Assembly: GCA_030537855.1 (NCBI GenBank)
Contig: JAUNVD010000007.1
Location: forward strand, 1-64,000
Length of the DNA stretch: 64,000 nucleotides
DNA from: Tissierellia bacterium
GTDB lineage: Bacteria; Bacillota; Clostridia; Tissierellales; Peptoniphilaceae
Reading direction: 5' to 3'
Under the pieces are notes generated by a model. It was not told the origin of the DNA, searched no databases, and saw nothing but the letters and a program-made list of their open reading frames with translations. Made by a program: the position numbers and the translations under genes. This document shows, piece by piece, positions 36,558-45,634 of the stretch. The first letter of the stretch is position 1; every line of letters starts with the position of its first letter.

Positions 36558-37841
36558 TTATACTATACCCATACTTCCTAAAATTACAATGGCAATTGCT
36601 GCTAATACAGGGAATACGCAACAAACCATTCCTATATCAAAGTAAGAGTCACTATGCTTTAATCGACAAACACTTAGTAAGGTAATAACTGCTCCACAAT
36701 GTGGTAAAGTATCAAGACCACCACTTGCTACAGTAGCAACACGGTGAAAGGCTTCTGGAGAAATCCCAGCAGTTGCTGCAATTTCTAAATACTTTGGCGC
36801 CAATGCTTCTAAGGCAATCGTCATACCACCAGAAGATGAACCTGTGGCTCCAGCTAATGTTGTAATAGCCACGGCTTCAGATAGTAATGGTGAGCCACCC
36901 AGTCCAAGTAACTTTTCTGTTAAGATTGCAAATCCAGGTGCTGTCTTTACAACAGTACCAAAACCTACTGCTGCTGCTGTATTTAAAATAGATGTTACAG
37001 CTCCTGTTGCAGCTTCGTTTAATGTTTTTGCGAATTTCTTATACTGTTTAATATGTGCAACCATTAAAATCAAAATTCCAGCACCAATGGCTATAATAGC
37101 ATGCCATTTTAGTAAGTTTAGTGTTAATACTACTGTAATTAGGGAAAGAAGTCCTATTCCCCAATGGGAATGGATAACTTGATCATCTTTCACATCTGCA
37201 TATAAATCATCTACAAAATGCTCACCCTTTTTACGAAGTAAATTTTCTCGATATTTTAGCCATAAATATCCACATCCAAGCATGATACCTCCAGCAACAA
37301 TTCCTAATATAGGAGCTGCCATCGTTGTTGTTCCTAAGTACTTAGAAGCAATAAGGTTATTTAACTGAGGGCTTCCTGGAAGTGCTGTCATGGTAAAAGT
37401 AAAAGCTCCTAGGGAAATAGTTCCTGGAATCAAACGGTTTGAAATATCAGCTTCTCGGAATAATTCCACGGCCATAGGATAAATAGCAAATACTACAACA
37501 AATAAGCTAACTCCACCATAGGTAAGAGCTGCACAAGCAATCACTACAGATAAAATCGCTCGACTAGACCCTACCAAACGTCGTATTAATTGAGCAACAG
37601 CTTTTGCTGCTCCTGTCATTTCCATCATTTTCCCATAAATGGCTCCAAATAAGAATACTGGAAACCATGATTTTGTAAATCCAACTAAACCTTCCATATA
37701 GGTTTCAGTATAGGCTTCAAAAAGATTTAATCCTCCTGTTACCGCAACTACTAAAGCAGCAATGGGTGCAGCCCAAACAATATTGTATCCTCGATACGCA
37801 AGAAATACTAGTGCTGCTAATCCTAAAAATATACCTATCAT
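36558..37841 (-). CDS. GntP-family organic acid permease
   Basis: Proton-coupled transporter of 427 aa with about twelve hydrophobic segments. GntP-family features include the glycine-rich N-terminal segments, FTMTALPGSPQLNNLIAS and the C-terminal GGLDTLPHCGAVITLL. The gene order (MaoC hydratase, CoA-transferase, permease) suggests uptake of a short hydroxy acid such as 3-hydroxybutyrate rather than gluconate; this is inference. It is the last gene of the LysR-controlled operon. Confidence 0.87.
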   Translation of the reverse strand: MIGIFLGLAALVFLAYRGYNIVWAAPIAALVVAVTGGLNLFEAYTETYMEGLVGFTKSWFPVFLFGAIYGKMMEMTGAAKAVAQLIRRLVGSSRAILSVVIACAALTYGGVSLFVVVFAIYPMAVELFREADISNRLIPGTISLGAFTFTMTALPGSPQLNNLIASKYLGTTTMAAPILGIVAGGIMLGCGYLWLKYRENLLRKKGEHFVDDLYADVKDDQVIHSHWGIGLLSLITVVLTLNLLKWHAIIAIGAGILILMVAHIKQYKKFAKTLNEAATGAVTSILNTAAAVGFGTVVKTAPGFAILTEKLLGLGGSPLLSEAVAITTLAGATGSSSGGMTIALEALAPKYLEIAATAGISPEAFHRVATVASGGLDTLPHCGAVITLLSVCRLKHSDSYFDIGMVCCVFPVLAAIAIVILGSMGIV

Positions 37842-37878
37842 ATGATTCCTCCCTTTTTATCTTTTAGGGATTAAAATA

Positions 37879-39438
37879 TTATTCGAGACATAAACCAATC
37901 TTTTCATCTTTAAAAAGACTTGGATCCATTTCCTTTAAATCCTCTGCAATTTCAGGTTCAAATTCCATTTGATCTAAGATATCTTTTTGTAAATCCATCC
38001 CTGGAGCAATCTCTAACAATAATAATCCTTTTGGCGTTAATTTAAATACAGCTCGTTCTGTAATATAAAATACATTTTGTCCTGTTTCATTTGCATATTC
38101 TGCTGAAAAAGTAACTTGTTCCACTTCTTCTACAAATTTCTTCATCTTTCCTTCTTGGGTAATTTCTAATTTTCCATCCCCAATGTTTTGCTTTAATCCA
38201 CCAGCAGTAAAGGTTCCACAAAATACTACATTTTTCGTATTTTGACTAATATTAATAAATCCTCCACAACCAGCAATTCTAGGTCCAAATTTAGAAACAT
38301 TAATATTACCTTTTTTATCACATTGTGCTAAACCAAGATAGGTAATATCTAAACCCCCACCATCATAAAAATCAAATTGTTTATCTTGATCAAAGATAAT
38401 ATAGGGATTGATGGCCATTCCAAATTCTCCTCCACCAGCAGGAACTCCTCCATGGATTCCACTTTCCACAGTAAGAGTCATCTTGTGACCTTCTCCTTCT
38501 TCATTCACTACAGAACCTACCGCTTCAGGAATTCCAATTCCAAGATTCACTACCCAGTCAGACTTCATCATCATAGCACCACGACGACCTATGACTTTAC
38601 GATTATTTAATGCCATTGGTTCCATACTACCTAAGACGGTACGATGTTGACCTGAAAAATAAGGAGAAAAGGTATGGTCAAAAGCTTGTTGGTGATATTT
38701 TTCCACATCAGAAGTGGGAACAACAATATCAACTAAAGTATTTGGTATTTTAACTAATTTAGGATCTAAGGACCCTTCTTCTACCACTTCTTTTACTTGA
38801 ACAATCACAAGGCCTCCATTATTTCTACATGCAGTGGCCATTGTCGTTGCATCAAGGATTGCTCCTTCATGTTCCATGGAAATATTCCCTAGTTCATCTG
38901 CATAAGTACCACGAAGAAGTACCACATCTAATTTTGGGGTTTTATAAAATAGGAAATCTTCCCCTGCTAGATTAATTTTTGTAACAATATCTTCCTTTGA
39001 AATGTCATTTAGTTTTCCACCATCTAAATCTGGATCCACAAAGGTTTTCAAACCAACTTTCGTATAGGTTCCTGGCTTTCTACTTGCTGCATCACGATAC
39101 ATATGAGTAATAACACCTTGAGGTAAATTATAAGCTTCAATCTTATTTTCTAAAGCCATTTTTCCCATTTGTGGCACCAAGTTCCAATGTCCTCCAACCA
39201 CTCTCTTTATCATACCTTCATGACCTAAGTGGTTTAAGGAACGATCTTTACCATCACCTTGTCCTGCTGCGTAGTATAAGGTAAGATCCTTAGGATGGCC
39301 TTCATTTAAAAACCGCTCCCCTAATTTTTCTTCTACTTCTTCAGGTACATTTACACAAACAAATCCACCTGTTGCAATCGTTGCTCCGTCATCAATACGC
39401 TTGACGGCTTCTTCCGCCGTTAAAAATTCAACTGTCAT
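37879..39438 (-). CDS. acyl-CoA:acetate CoA-transferase, YdiF type
   Basis: Fused alpha-beta CoA-transferase (family I, 519 aa), moving CoA between acetyl-CoA or another acyl-CoA and a short carboxylic acid. The N-terminal alpha half has GATIATGGFVCVNVPEE. The beta half contains the catalytic Glu in LTVESGIHGGVPAGGGEFG and NLGIGIPEAVGSV. A single-chain form like this is typical of YdiF/PCT-like enzymes. Its ATG overlaps the maoC stop by one base with AAGGAGGAG upstream. Confidence 0.92.
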   Translation of the reverse strand: MTVEFLTAEEAVKRIDDGATIATGGFVCVNVPEEVEEKLGERFLNEGHPKDLTLYYAAGQGDGKDRSLNHLGHEGMIKRVVGGHWNLVPQMGKMALENKIEAYNLPQGVITHMYRDAASRKPGTYTKVGLKTFVDPDLDGGKLNDISKEDIVTKINLAGEDFLFYKTPKLDVVLLRGTYADELGNISMEHEGAILDATTMATACRNNGGLVIVQVKEVVEEGSLDPKLVKIPNTLVDIVVPTSDVEKYHQQAFDHTFSPYFSGQHRTVLGSMEPMALNNRKVIGRRGAMMMKSDWVVNLGIGIPEAVGSVVNEEGEGHKMTLTVESGIHGGVPAGGGEFGMAINPYIIFDQDKQFDFYDGGGLDITYLGLAQCDKKGNINVSKFGPRIAGCGGFINISQNTKNVVFCGTFTAGGLKQNIGDGKLEITQEGKMKKFVEEVEQVTFSAEYANETGQNVFYITERAVFKLTPKGLLLLEIAPGMDLQKDILDQMEFEPEIAEDLKEMDPSLFKDEKIGLCLE

Positions 39439-39851
39439 TATAACTCCTCCTTCGGGGGAATCACTTTTGCTTCGCCTTCGATAACAATATCCCCGGCTTC
39501 ATTTGTTACCGTAGTCTTTAAGGTAGCAATGGAAAATTTTTTCTTTTCTACAATATCGGCTACTTCAACCTTTGCTGTAAGCTCCTCACCAATAAATACT
39601 GGCTTTTTAAAAGATAATGTTTGATCTAAATAAGTAGTTCCAAGACCTGGTAAACCCATACCAATAGCTGCAGAAATAAATCCTGCTCCAATCATTCCAT
39701 GGGCAATTCTTTGACCAAACATCGTCGTTTTTGCATACTCATCATCTAAGTGAAGGGGGTTTTTATCTCCACTTACTTCTGCAAACATTTTAACATCTTC
39801 ATCAGTTACTTTCTTCTGAAAAGAATAATGGTCTCCAATTTTCAGTTTCAT
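39438..39851 (-). CDS. MaoC-like (R)-specific enoyl-CoA hydratase
   Basis: Single hot-dog-fold hydratase (137 aa), interconverting (R)-3-hydroxyacyl-CoA and enoyl-CoA. The catalytic Asp/His motif D-x4-H is in DKNPLHLDDEYA, and RIAHGMIGAGFISA is the hydratase 2 signature. The start at 39851 was chosen for its perfect AGGAGG; the open frame extends upstream across the promoter. It is the first gene of the operon. Confidence 0.92.
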   Translation of the reverse strand: MKLKIGDHYSFQKKVTDEDVKMFAEVSGDKNPLHLDDEYAKTTMFGQRIAHGMIGAGFISAAIGMGLPGLGTTYLDQTLSFKKPVFIGEELTAKVEVADIVEKKKFSIATLKTTVTNEAGDIVIEGEAKVIPPKEEL

Positions 39852-39878
39852 AGTACACCTCCTGAATAATTTAAGACC

Positions 39879-39936
39879 ATTATATAAAAACAAAAATAAT
39901 ATGTATAACGTTTTCTTTTCATATCTTGTATGAAAA
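39879..39936 (-). promoter_or_regulatory. maoC operon promoter with LysR-type palindrome
   Basis: Minus strand TATACA (39907-39902), 17-base spacer, TATAAT (39884-39879). Upstream of the -35 lies a perfect 8-bp palindrome, TTTTCATA / TATGAAAA at 39916-39936. It has the T-N11-A form and position expected for the LysR-type activator encoded just upstream. Confidence 0.6.
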
Positions 39937-39958
39937 AAGTACATAGATTGAGAAAAAA

Positions 39959-40846
39959 TTAAGGATGAGGAATATGTTTAGGAACATAATCCCAAAATAT
40001 ATTCATCACTTCTGTACACTGTCTTCGTTTACAAGTACACATAACAATATTCCATGGAAAAAAACCTTGAGCAAATGGTATGACTCTTATATTATCTAGA
40101 TGAAAACGGTGAAGTATTGGACGTGGTAATATCGTAACTCCAAAATCATTTCCCACTAGCTCACAAATATAATCCCATTGAGTACTTTTTCCTATAATAT
40201 TTGGTTCAAACCCTGCATCATGGGCTTTCTTTACAATTTGATGATGAATCATATAAGTCTCATCTAGTAAAATAAATCGCTCCCCCTTTAATTCGGAAAA
40301 ACTAATTTCTGGAGTCATTGCTAAGGGATGATCCTTGTTTACCAATAAAACAGCTTCATCACTTGCAACGACTTGTTTAAAATATTTACCCTCTTCTAAA
40401 GGAGTGATTAAGATTGCCATATCTAGACGATTATCTTCTAATAACTTATTTAAAGTATGGGCTCCTGCTTCAATAACATGGAGCTCGATATCGGGGTAAT
40501 CCTGTTTAAATTGATATACAATTTGAGAAAAATAAACTGTGGAAATCACAGGTGGAATCCCTATTACTAACTTCCCCTTAGAATTTGATAATTCATCTTT
40601 AATAATTTTTACACTTTTCTTAATTTGATGAAGTAATTTCCCTCCAGATTCATAAAGAATCATACCTTTATCTGTTAACTGAAAATGTTTACTGCTTCTA
40701 TCAATCAACACATACCCCAGTTCATCCTCAAGGTTTTTAATAGCTTTGGAAAGTGTGGATTGAGACAAATAAAGATTCTCAGATGCCTTGGTAAAGGAAC
40801 GCTCTTCACATACTTCTACATAGTACTGTAAATTCTTTAAATTCAT
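39959..40846 (-). CDS. LysR-type transcriptional regulator
   Basis: 295-aa regulator. The N-terminal winged helix has VCEERSFTKASENLYLSQST and LSKAIKNLEDELG. The periplasmic-binding-protein-like effector domain spans about residues 90-290 (KLVIGIPPVISTVYFSQIV). It lies 107 bases upstream of the maoC operon in the same direction, and the gap carries a LysR-like palindrome. I infer activation of the CoA-transferase operon by a carboxylic acid or acyl-CoA ligand. Confidence 0.93.
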   Translation of the reverse strand: MNLKNLQYYVEVCEERSFTKASENLYLSQSTLSKAIKNLEDELGYVLIDRSSKHFQLTDKGMILYESGGKLLHQIKKSVKIIKDELSNSKGKLVIGIPPVISTVYFSQIVYQFKQDYPDIELHVIEAGAHTLNKLLEDNRLDMAILITPLEEGKYFKQVVASDEAVLLVNKDHPLAMTPEISFSELKGERFILLDETYMIHHQIVKKAHDAGFEPNIIGKSTQWDYICELVGNDFGVTILPRPILHRFHLDNIRVIPFAQGFFPWNIVMCTCKRRQCTEVMNIFWDYVPKHIPHP

Positions 40847-41363
40847 AATAACTTCCTTTCCTAATAAATCCTTTCAATTTATATATATGTAAGGGGATTG
40901 GAAAAGCCTTGGGCCTTCTGATACCTTAATCCATGTAAATACAGTATAATTCAGAAGAAAATAGTATACAATACGAATAATTCATTCCATTTATGAATGG
41001 AATTCATCTAAAACGATACTATCTTTTCAGTTTTTCTTTTAGATTATCCATAAAAAACTTCTTAGAGATTCTTAAATTTCTAGATAGAAGATTTTATATA
41101 TAAAGAAATCCCATTCATACATACTATGAAAATAATTCTTCTATAAAAACTAGAATTTTACACAAATAAATTTTTTTATATAAAAAATAGTTTAAAAAAA
41201 GTGGAATTATGAAGAAAGTTCATTCCTAAATTTTAAACTTTTAACATGATTCCACTTATAAAACTTCAAATATATATTCTATTTTACTAAGTTTTTTGAA
41301 AATAATCTATATAATTTTTTATTTTTATCCTATACGAAGAAACTAATTACAGGAACTTTGCTA
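40847..41363. other. long gene-free region with hairpins
   Basis: 517 bases without a supported gene between lysR and moaC. It contains the palindrome ATTCCATT / AATGGAAT near 40985-41005 and a longer imperfect hairpin at 41199-41257, reported separately. The rest is AT-rich with no recognisable signal. Confidence 0.45.
41199..41257. repeat. 59-base imperfect palindrome
   Basis: Arms AAGTGGAATTATG (41199-41211) and CATGATTCCACTT (41245-41257) pair over 13 positions with one wobble. An inner AAAGTT / AACTTT stem follows after a 3x3 internal loop. There is no T-run, so it is not a typical terminator. It may be a small element relic or a structured RNA. Confidence 0.5.
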
Positions 41364-41404
41364 TAAATAAAGTCTCCTTCTACCAACTTTAGAGAAAGAG
41401 ACTT
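41364..41404 (-). terminator. probable terminator of the xdhC-moaC operon
   Basis: Minus-strand stem AAGTCTC / GAGACTT with a 21-base loop followed by TTATTTATAG, four bases after the moaC stop. The loop is long, so it may be weak. Confidence 0.5.
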
Positions 41405-41408
41405 CGTT

Positions 41409-41885
41409 TTAATCCTTTCTTTGAAAACTTCCGCTTTTTCCACCTTCCTTTTCTTTTAAAAGAATATTGGAAATTTTCATTTCTTTGTCCATTGCCTTAC
41501 ACATGTCATAAACCGTTAGTAAAGCAAGGGAAACTCCAGTTAAAGCTTCCATTTCCACACCAGTTTTACCATCTACTTTACAAGTAGCTACCACTTCAAA
41601 GGAATATGTGTCTTCATGGGGAATAAATTCTATGGAAGAGTTGGTAATAGGAAGGGGATGGCAAAGGGGGATTAGATCCGAAGTTTTTTTCATTGCCATA
41701 ATTCCTGCAAGTCTTGCAACACCTAAAACATCACCTTTTTTCATATTACCTTTTAAAACTCTGTGGAATGTTTCTTTTTTCATATAAATACTTCCAGATG
41801 CCACTGCTCTACGACTAGTAATTTGCTTTTCAGATACATCCACCATATGGGCATTCCCTTTTTCGTCAAAATGATTGAATGTCAT
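41409..41885 (-). CDS. moaC: cyclic pyranopterin monophosphate synthase
   Basis: Second step of molybdopterin synthesis, downstream of MoaA (158 aa, normal length). Signatures: [19 protein letters not shown], the active-site stretch [16 protein letters not shown] and [14 protein letters not shown]. Its ATG overlaps the stop of the MoeA-like gene (ATGA). It is in a different operon from moaA. Confidence 0.96.
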   Translation of the reverse strand: MTFNHFDEKGNAHMVDVSEKQITSRRAVASGSIYMKKETFHRVLKGNMKKGDVLGVARLAGIMAMKKTSDLIPLCHPLPITNSSIEFIPHEDTYSFEVVATCKVDGKTGVEMEALTGVSLALLTVYDMCKAMDKEMKISNILLKEKEGGKSGSFQRKD

Positions 41886-42853
41886 AAAAGGCCACCATGT
41901 CCCATGTCACAAATTTCTTCTCGCTGTATCTTATCCTTAGCAGCAAGTCTAGGAAGAATAAGGTCAAAAATAGTTTTTCCTGAGTACATCACACAACCTG
42001 GCAAGCCAACAATTGGAATTTCTCCAAGATATGCTAACATAAACATAGCTCCAGGTAGAACAGGAGAACCATAAGTAATAATATGATCTGCAACTTCTCC
42101 AATTGCTCCTGGCGTATTATCATCAGGATCTACACTCATGCCCCCTGAACAAAAGATGATTTCAGCCCCTTTTTCTATTAATAATTCAATTTTTTCTTTG
42201 ATCATCTCTTTGTCATCTGTCGAATTTTCTTGACCTATTTCTGTCATTCCATATCTCTTCATCTTGTTTCGAATCACATCAGTAAACTTATCTTCAATTC
42301 TTCCATAGTACACTTCATTTCCTGTAGTTACTAACCCAGCTTTTAGATTTTGGTAAGGTAGTATTTTCAGTAATTCTTGATCTTTTCCAATGACCACTGC
42401 TTTATCAACAGGTTCTCGATTAATAACAAGGGGAATAACTCGAGTGCCAGCAATTTTTCCATCTTTCTTTATAGGAGTATTCGTTAGTTTTGTTGCCATC
42501 ATAATTTCTGGAATGGAATTAATCTTATTTAAAATTTCTACATTTACTTTTAGTAAGCCATCCACTGAAGAAAATAAATCCACTTTTCCTTCTACAGGAT
42601 CTTTCATATAAATATTTTCTCCCATTCCTAACTGTCCTAAATGTTTTGCTGCTTCGTTTTCGTGATACTTACTTTCATCGTATTCATAAATAAAAATATT
42701 TTCTTTCCCCATAGAAAGAAGAACAGGAATATCCTCTTCTTTTATAATATGACCTTTTCGAAAACGAGCTCCTTTAGAAACACCTGGTATAATTTGTGTC
42801 ATATCATGACATAGGACTTGTCCTATCGCATCTTGTACTTTTACTGTTTTCAT
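41882..42853 (-). CDS. MoeA/MoaB-like molybdopterin-binding protein
   Basis: 323-aa protein with a C-terminal molybdopterin-binding (MoCF) domain: [19 protein letters not shown] and [19 protein letters not shown]. The N-terminal half is a shorter, MoeA-unlike region ([39 protein letters not shown]). This form is common beside xdhC in clostridia with selenium-dependent hydroxylases and may act in molybdenum insertion or cytosine-cofactor handling. It lies between xdhC and moaC, coupled to moaC. Confidence 0.87.
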   Translation of the reverse strand: MKTVKVQDAIGQVLCHDMTQIIPGVSKGARFRKGHIIKEEDIPVLLSMGKENIFIYEYDESKYHENEAAKHLGQLGMGENIYMKDPVEGKVDLFSSVDGLLKVNVEILNKINSIPEIMMATKLTNTPIKKDGKIAGTRVIPLVINREPVDKAVVIGKDQELLKILPYQNLKAGLVTTGNEVYYGRIEDKFTDVIRNKMKRYGMTEIGQENSTDDKEMIKEKIELLIEKGAEIIFCSGGMSVDPDDNTPGAIGEVADHIITYGSPVLPGAMFMLAYLGEIPIVGLPGCVMYSGKTIFDLILPRLAAKDKIQREEICDMGHGGLL

Positions 42854-42856
42854 ATA

Positions 42857-43816
42857 TTATCCTTTCTTTACTTTACGAAACACTTGTATCATTTCAGCAG
42901 CAATGGAAATCCCAATTTCTTCTGGAGTTTCCGCCCCAATATCTAAACCAATAGGGGAATAAAGGGAATCGATAACTTCTCTAGAAATTCCACCTGCTTC
43001 TAAAGATCTTTTCATCTCCAAAACTTTTTTTCTACTTCCAATCACTCCAACATAAGTTGGTGGATTTTTTAATAGTTTCAAGAGTATTTCTGTATCACTT
43101 TTATGACCCCTTGTCATAACACATACATAATCTTCTTTTTTTATATTTACATTCTTAGGGTTCCCAAAATTCTCTAAATAGAGGGATGTACCGATTGGAA
43201 AAGACTCTTGATCCAAAAATTCTTCTCGATCCTCAATCACATGAATATCAAAATTCAAAAAATGTAAAATTTTTGATAATGCTCTAGAAACATGACCTCC
43301 TCCAAATATAAAAACACGAGGCTGTAAATGAAGATTACTATAAAAATAAGGAATTCCTGAAATATTTATAATACTATTTGTCTTCCATTCTCGTTTCATA
43401 TATTTGGGATCTACGATAATATCAACTTTTGAGTAATCATTAAGACTAAGAAGATACTTCCCATCTTCAGACGTGGAAAGTTTTAACCATTGGTTTTTTT
43501 CTTCCGGTCCAAATCTAAAAAATCCAACACGGTTTTCTCCACCACAAATCATACCAATATTTTCAGCTTGATGATTGGTAAGACGATAAATATATTCTTC
43601 TCCTTGACGATTCTCTAATACTTTTTTTGCCCTTTGTATACTTTCAAATTCAATGGCTCCTCCTCCAATGGTTCCTACTGGAGATCCCTCTTTAGGGACC
43701 AACATACCTGCCCCTGCTCCCCTTGGTGCAGAACCATGTTTTTCTAAAATTAATACAAGGACGAAGGGAATGTTTTTTTCATAGAACTCGATACCATATT
43801 TTAATAACTCTTTCAT
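42857..43816 (-). CDS. xdhC: XdhC/CoxI family maturation factor
   Basis: 319-aa chaperone that binds, sulfurates and delivers molybdenum cofactor to xanthine dehydrogenase-type enzymes. The N-terminal XdhC domain has KHGSAPRGAGAGMLV and GTIGGGAIEFESIQRA, and the C-terminal Rossmann domain has VFIFGGGHVSRALSKIL. It is the first gene of the operon. The client is presumably the xdh product at 27915-30503. Confidence 0.93.
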   Translation of the reverse strand: MKELLKYGIEFYEKNIPFVLVLILEKHGSAPRGAGAGMLVPKEGSPVGTIGGGAIEFESIQRAKKVLENRQGEEYIYRLTNHQAENIGMICGGENRVGFFRFGPEEKNQWLKLSTSEDGKYLLSLNDYSKVDIIVDPKYMKREWKTNSIINISGIPYFYSNLHLQPRVFIFGGGHVSRALSKILHFLNFDIHVIEDREEFLDQESFPIGTSLYLENFGNPKNVNIKKEDYVCVMTRGHKSDTEILLKLLKNPPTYVGVIGSRKKVLEMKRSLEAGGISREVIDSLYSPIGLDIGAETPEEIGISIAAEMIQVFRKVKKG

Positions 43817-43861
43817 ACTTCACCTCATGTCTTATTATAACAAAGGTAGAGAAATTTTAAT

Positions 43862-43908
43862 ATAAAAACTCCCTATCTTTACAAAACCTTGTAAAAATAA
43901 GGAGTTCT
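43862..43908 (-). terminator. terminator of the DUF1002 gene
   Basis: Long minus-strand hairpin with AACTCC / GGAGTT outside and TTTACA / TGTAAA inside, followed by TTTTTAT. Confidence 0.8.
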
Positions 43909-43945
43909 TTAAAACATGATGATCTACTTTACAATGATGAAAAAA

Positions 43946-44827
43946 TTATTTTTGAAAAAGACTCATAATCCAATCAATAAATCTTGCAAAAAGTCCTTTT
44001 GATTTTTCTAACATTTCTTGGCCTTCTTCAGAAGATAAATATTCCTTAGCTTTATCAGAATACTTCTTTGCCCCTTTTTCAATTTTTTCCCAATCAATAT
44101 TTGTATTTTGCATTTTAGAAAACAATTGAACCAATCTTTCTATTTGTTGATCCGATAGATTAATATTATATTGATTAGATATATTATTAATAATCACACG
44201 AACTTCCTCTGGAGATTCTGGCATTTTATCTGCAACTTCTAATTTAATGGTATTGATTAAATCATTAGTCTTCTCTTCTCCTACATCTTCTGTAATTTCT
44301 GAGGCAATGACCATTTCTTCATTGGCAAGTTTTTTCACATCTTCTGGAATTTTTTCTCCTGTGGAAACCTCATAAGCTTTCATAATCCCTGTTAAGGCAG
44401 CAGTTCCTGATACATTAATAGGAGCTCCAACAGACACATCTGCATCTGTAACTCCAGCGGTTACAAGGGCATTACGATAAGTTGCAGGTGTAATATATTT
44501 AATATGTTCGTCTAAAGTAATATTGATTCCAGAACCTTTTTTTGTATAGGTTACCATTGCAGAGGAGATAGCTTTGGATCCTATTTTTCCTGCGGGAACA
44601 AAGTTTCCTAAATAACGATACTCTTCTTCATTAGTAACTTCAATATATTCAGCGTTTTTTGGTGGATTAAAATATTGAATCATTTGGTTTTTTTCTGTGT
44701 CTGTTAAATTGGCACCTAAACTTACAAGGGTATCCCCTTCCGCTACATCAGCAAAAACATTCCCCGTTACCATAATACATAAAAATGCCAAAGCCAAAGA
44801 CAGAGATTGTATCCATTTCTTATTCAT
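43946..44827 (-). CDS. DUF1002 family exported protein
   Basis: 293-aa secreted protein of the YpuA/DUF1002 family. A signal peptide (about residues 1-26, ending VFADVAEGD) is followed by the conserved N-terminal block SLGANLTDTEKNQMIQYF. The central AMVTYTKKGSGINITL and VGAPINVSGTAALTGIMKAY segments follow. The C-terminal helical part has SNQYNINLSDQQIERLVQLF and an amphipathic tail. Function unknown; related genes are often in envelope-stress regulons. Monocistronic, with an extended -10 box (TGCTATAAT at 44857-44849). Confidence 0.88.
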   Translation of the reverse strand: MNKKWIQSLSLALAFLCIMVTGNVFADVAEGDTLVSLGANLTDTEKNQMIQYFNPPKNAEYIEVTNEEEYRYLGNFVPAGKIGSKAISSAMVTYTKKGSGINITLDEHIKYITPATYRNALVTAGVTDADVSVGAPINVSGTAALTGIMKAYEVSTGEKIPEDVKKLANEEMVIASEITEDVGEEKTNDLINTIKLEVADKMPESPEEVRVIINNISNQYNINLSDQQIERLVQLFSKMQNTNIDWEKIEKGAKKYSDKAKEYLSSEEGQEMLEKSKGLFARFIDWIMSLFQK

Positions 44828-44848
44828 AATTTCACTCCTTTCAAGATG

Positions 44849-44857
44849 ATTATAGCA
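44849..44857 (-). promoter_or_regulatory. extended -10 of the DUF1002 gene
   Basis: Minus-strand TGCTATAAT, about 22 bases upstream of the ATG. No strong -35 is visible, which is usual for extended -10 promoters. Confidence 0.55.
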
Positions 44858-44925
44858 TAGGAGTATGTCATTTGTTTGTAAAATGAAAATCCTAGACTTT
44901 TCTTAATCTTTTTCACATAATTGAC

Positions 44926-44955
44926 ATAAAAAGACCTCCAACGATTGGAGGCCAT
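44926..44955 (-). terminator. terminator after the glutaredoxin gene
   Basis: Minus-strand stem GGCCTCCAA / TTGGAGGTC with loop TCG followed by TTTTTATG. It ends the long metG transcript. Confidence 0.85.
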
Positions 44956-44960
44956 ATCTT

Positions 44961-45191
44961 TTATTTATCTAGTAATTTTTCTAATTTACTTTTATCAAAT
45001 CCTACAATTTCTTCCCCACCTAGAACAATCACAGGAACTCCAGTATATCCTTTTTCCATAAGTTCAGATCTTGCTTCAGGGTCTGTTTGAACATTCTTCT
45101 CTTCGAAGTCCACACCTTTTTCTTTAAAATAATCCTTTGCCATCGTACAGTATGGACAAGTGCTACTTGTATATATTACTGCTTTTTCCAT
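44961..45191 (-). CDS. glutaredoxin-like thiol-disulfide protein (NrdH/YruB type)
   Basis: 76-aa cytosolic redoxin. The active site CPYC lies in YTSSTCPYCTMAKDYF, the cis-Pro loop is GVPVIVLGGEEIVGFD, and the C-terminus is a short helix. The size matches YruB/NrdH-like redoxins of Firmicutes. It follows the ArsR gene by 64 bases and ends with its own terminator, so it is plausibly part of a metal or oxidative-stress response. Confidence 0.9.
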   Translation of the reverse strand: MEKAVIYTSSTCPYCTMAKDYFKEKGVDFEEKNVQTDPEARSELMEKGYTGVPVIVLGGEEIVGFDKSKLEKLLDK

Positions 45192-45255
45192 TATTTCTCC
45201 TCCTTTATTTGCTCCATTGAGCTACTAATTATTAGTTACCCGAGGTTAAAGAATA

Positions 45256-45624
45256 TTAAACAGAATCTTTTCGATGTTTTGCGTGGTCATAACCTTCATT
45301 GAATAAACTTAAAACATGGTCGTCATCTAGTGAGTAAATCACTCTACGTCCGTCTTTTACACTCTTAATCAATTTTTTCTTTTTCAACAAACTAAGTTGA
45401 TGAGAAATGGAAGATTGACTCATATCTAATAATTCAACAATATCGGTAACACATAAATCTGACATGGATAGAGCATATATAATTTTTAATCTTGTTGGAT
45501 CTCCAAGTACTTTAAAAATAGAAGAAAGAAGATCCATAGAATCTTGGTCATTTACAAAATCTTGAAATCCCTTTTGAACCTTATTTCGTACTTCTTCATT
45601 ATTTTCATATAAATATTCCTCCAT
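45256..45624 (-). CDS. ArsR/SmtB-family metal-sensing repressor (CzrA-like)
   Basis: 122-aa winged-helix repressor with KVLGDPTRLKIIYALSMSDL and the recognition helix DMSQSSISHQLSLLKK. The C-terminal alpha5 site has Asp101, His103, His114 and His117, the same spacing as the zinc/cobalt site of CzrA. A Cys at about residue 58 (LCVTD) could form an alpha3 site. The start at 45624 was chosen for GAAGGAGG; it begins 10 bases after ksgA. Its target is not obvious, as the neighbours are housekeeping genes. Confidence 0.92.
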   Translation of the reverse strand: MEEYLYENNEEVRNKVQKGFQDFVNDQDSMDLLSSIFKVLGDPTRLKIIYALSMSDLCVTDIVELLDMSQSSISHQLSLLKKKKLIKSVKDGRRVIYSLDDDHVLSLFNEGYDHAKHRKDSV

Positions 45625-45634
45625 GATACCTCCT

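Noticed and set aside
40980-41005. Palindrome ATTCCATT / AATGGAAT as a terminator
   Set aside because: No T-run follows on either strand and no gene ends there.
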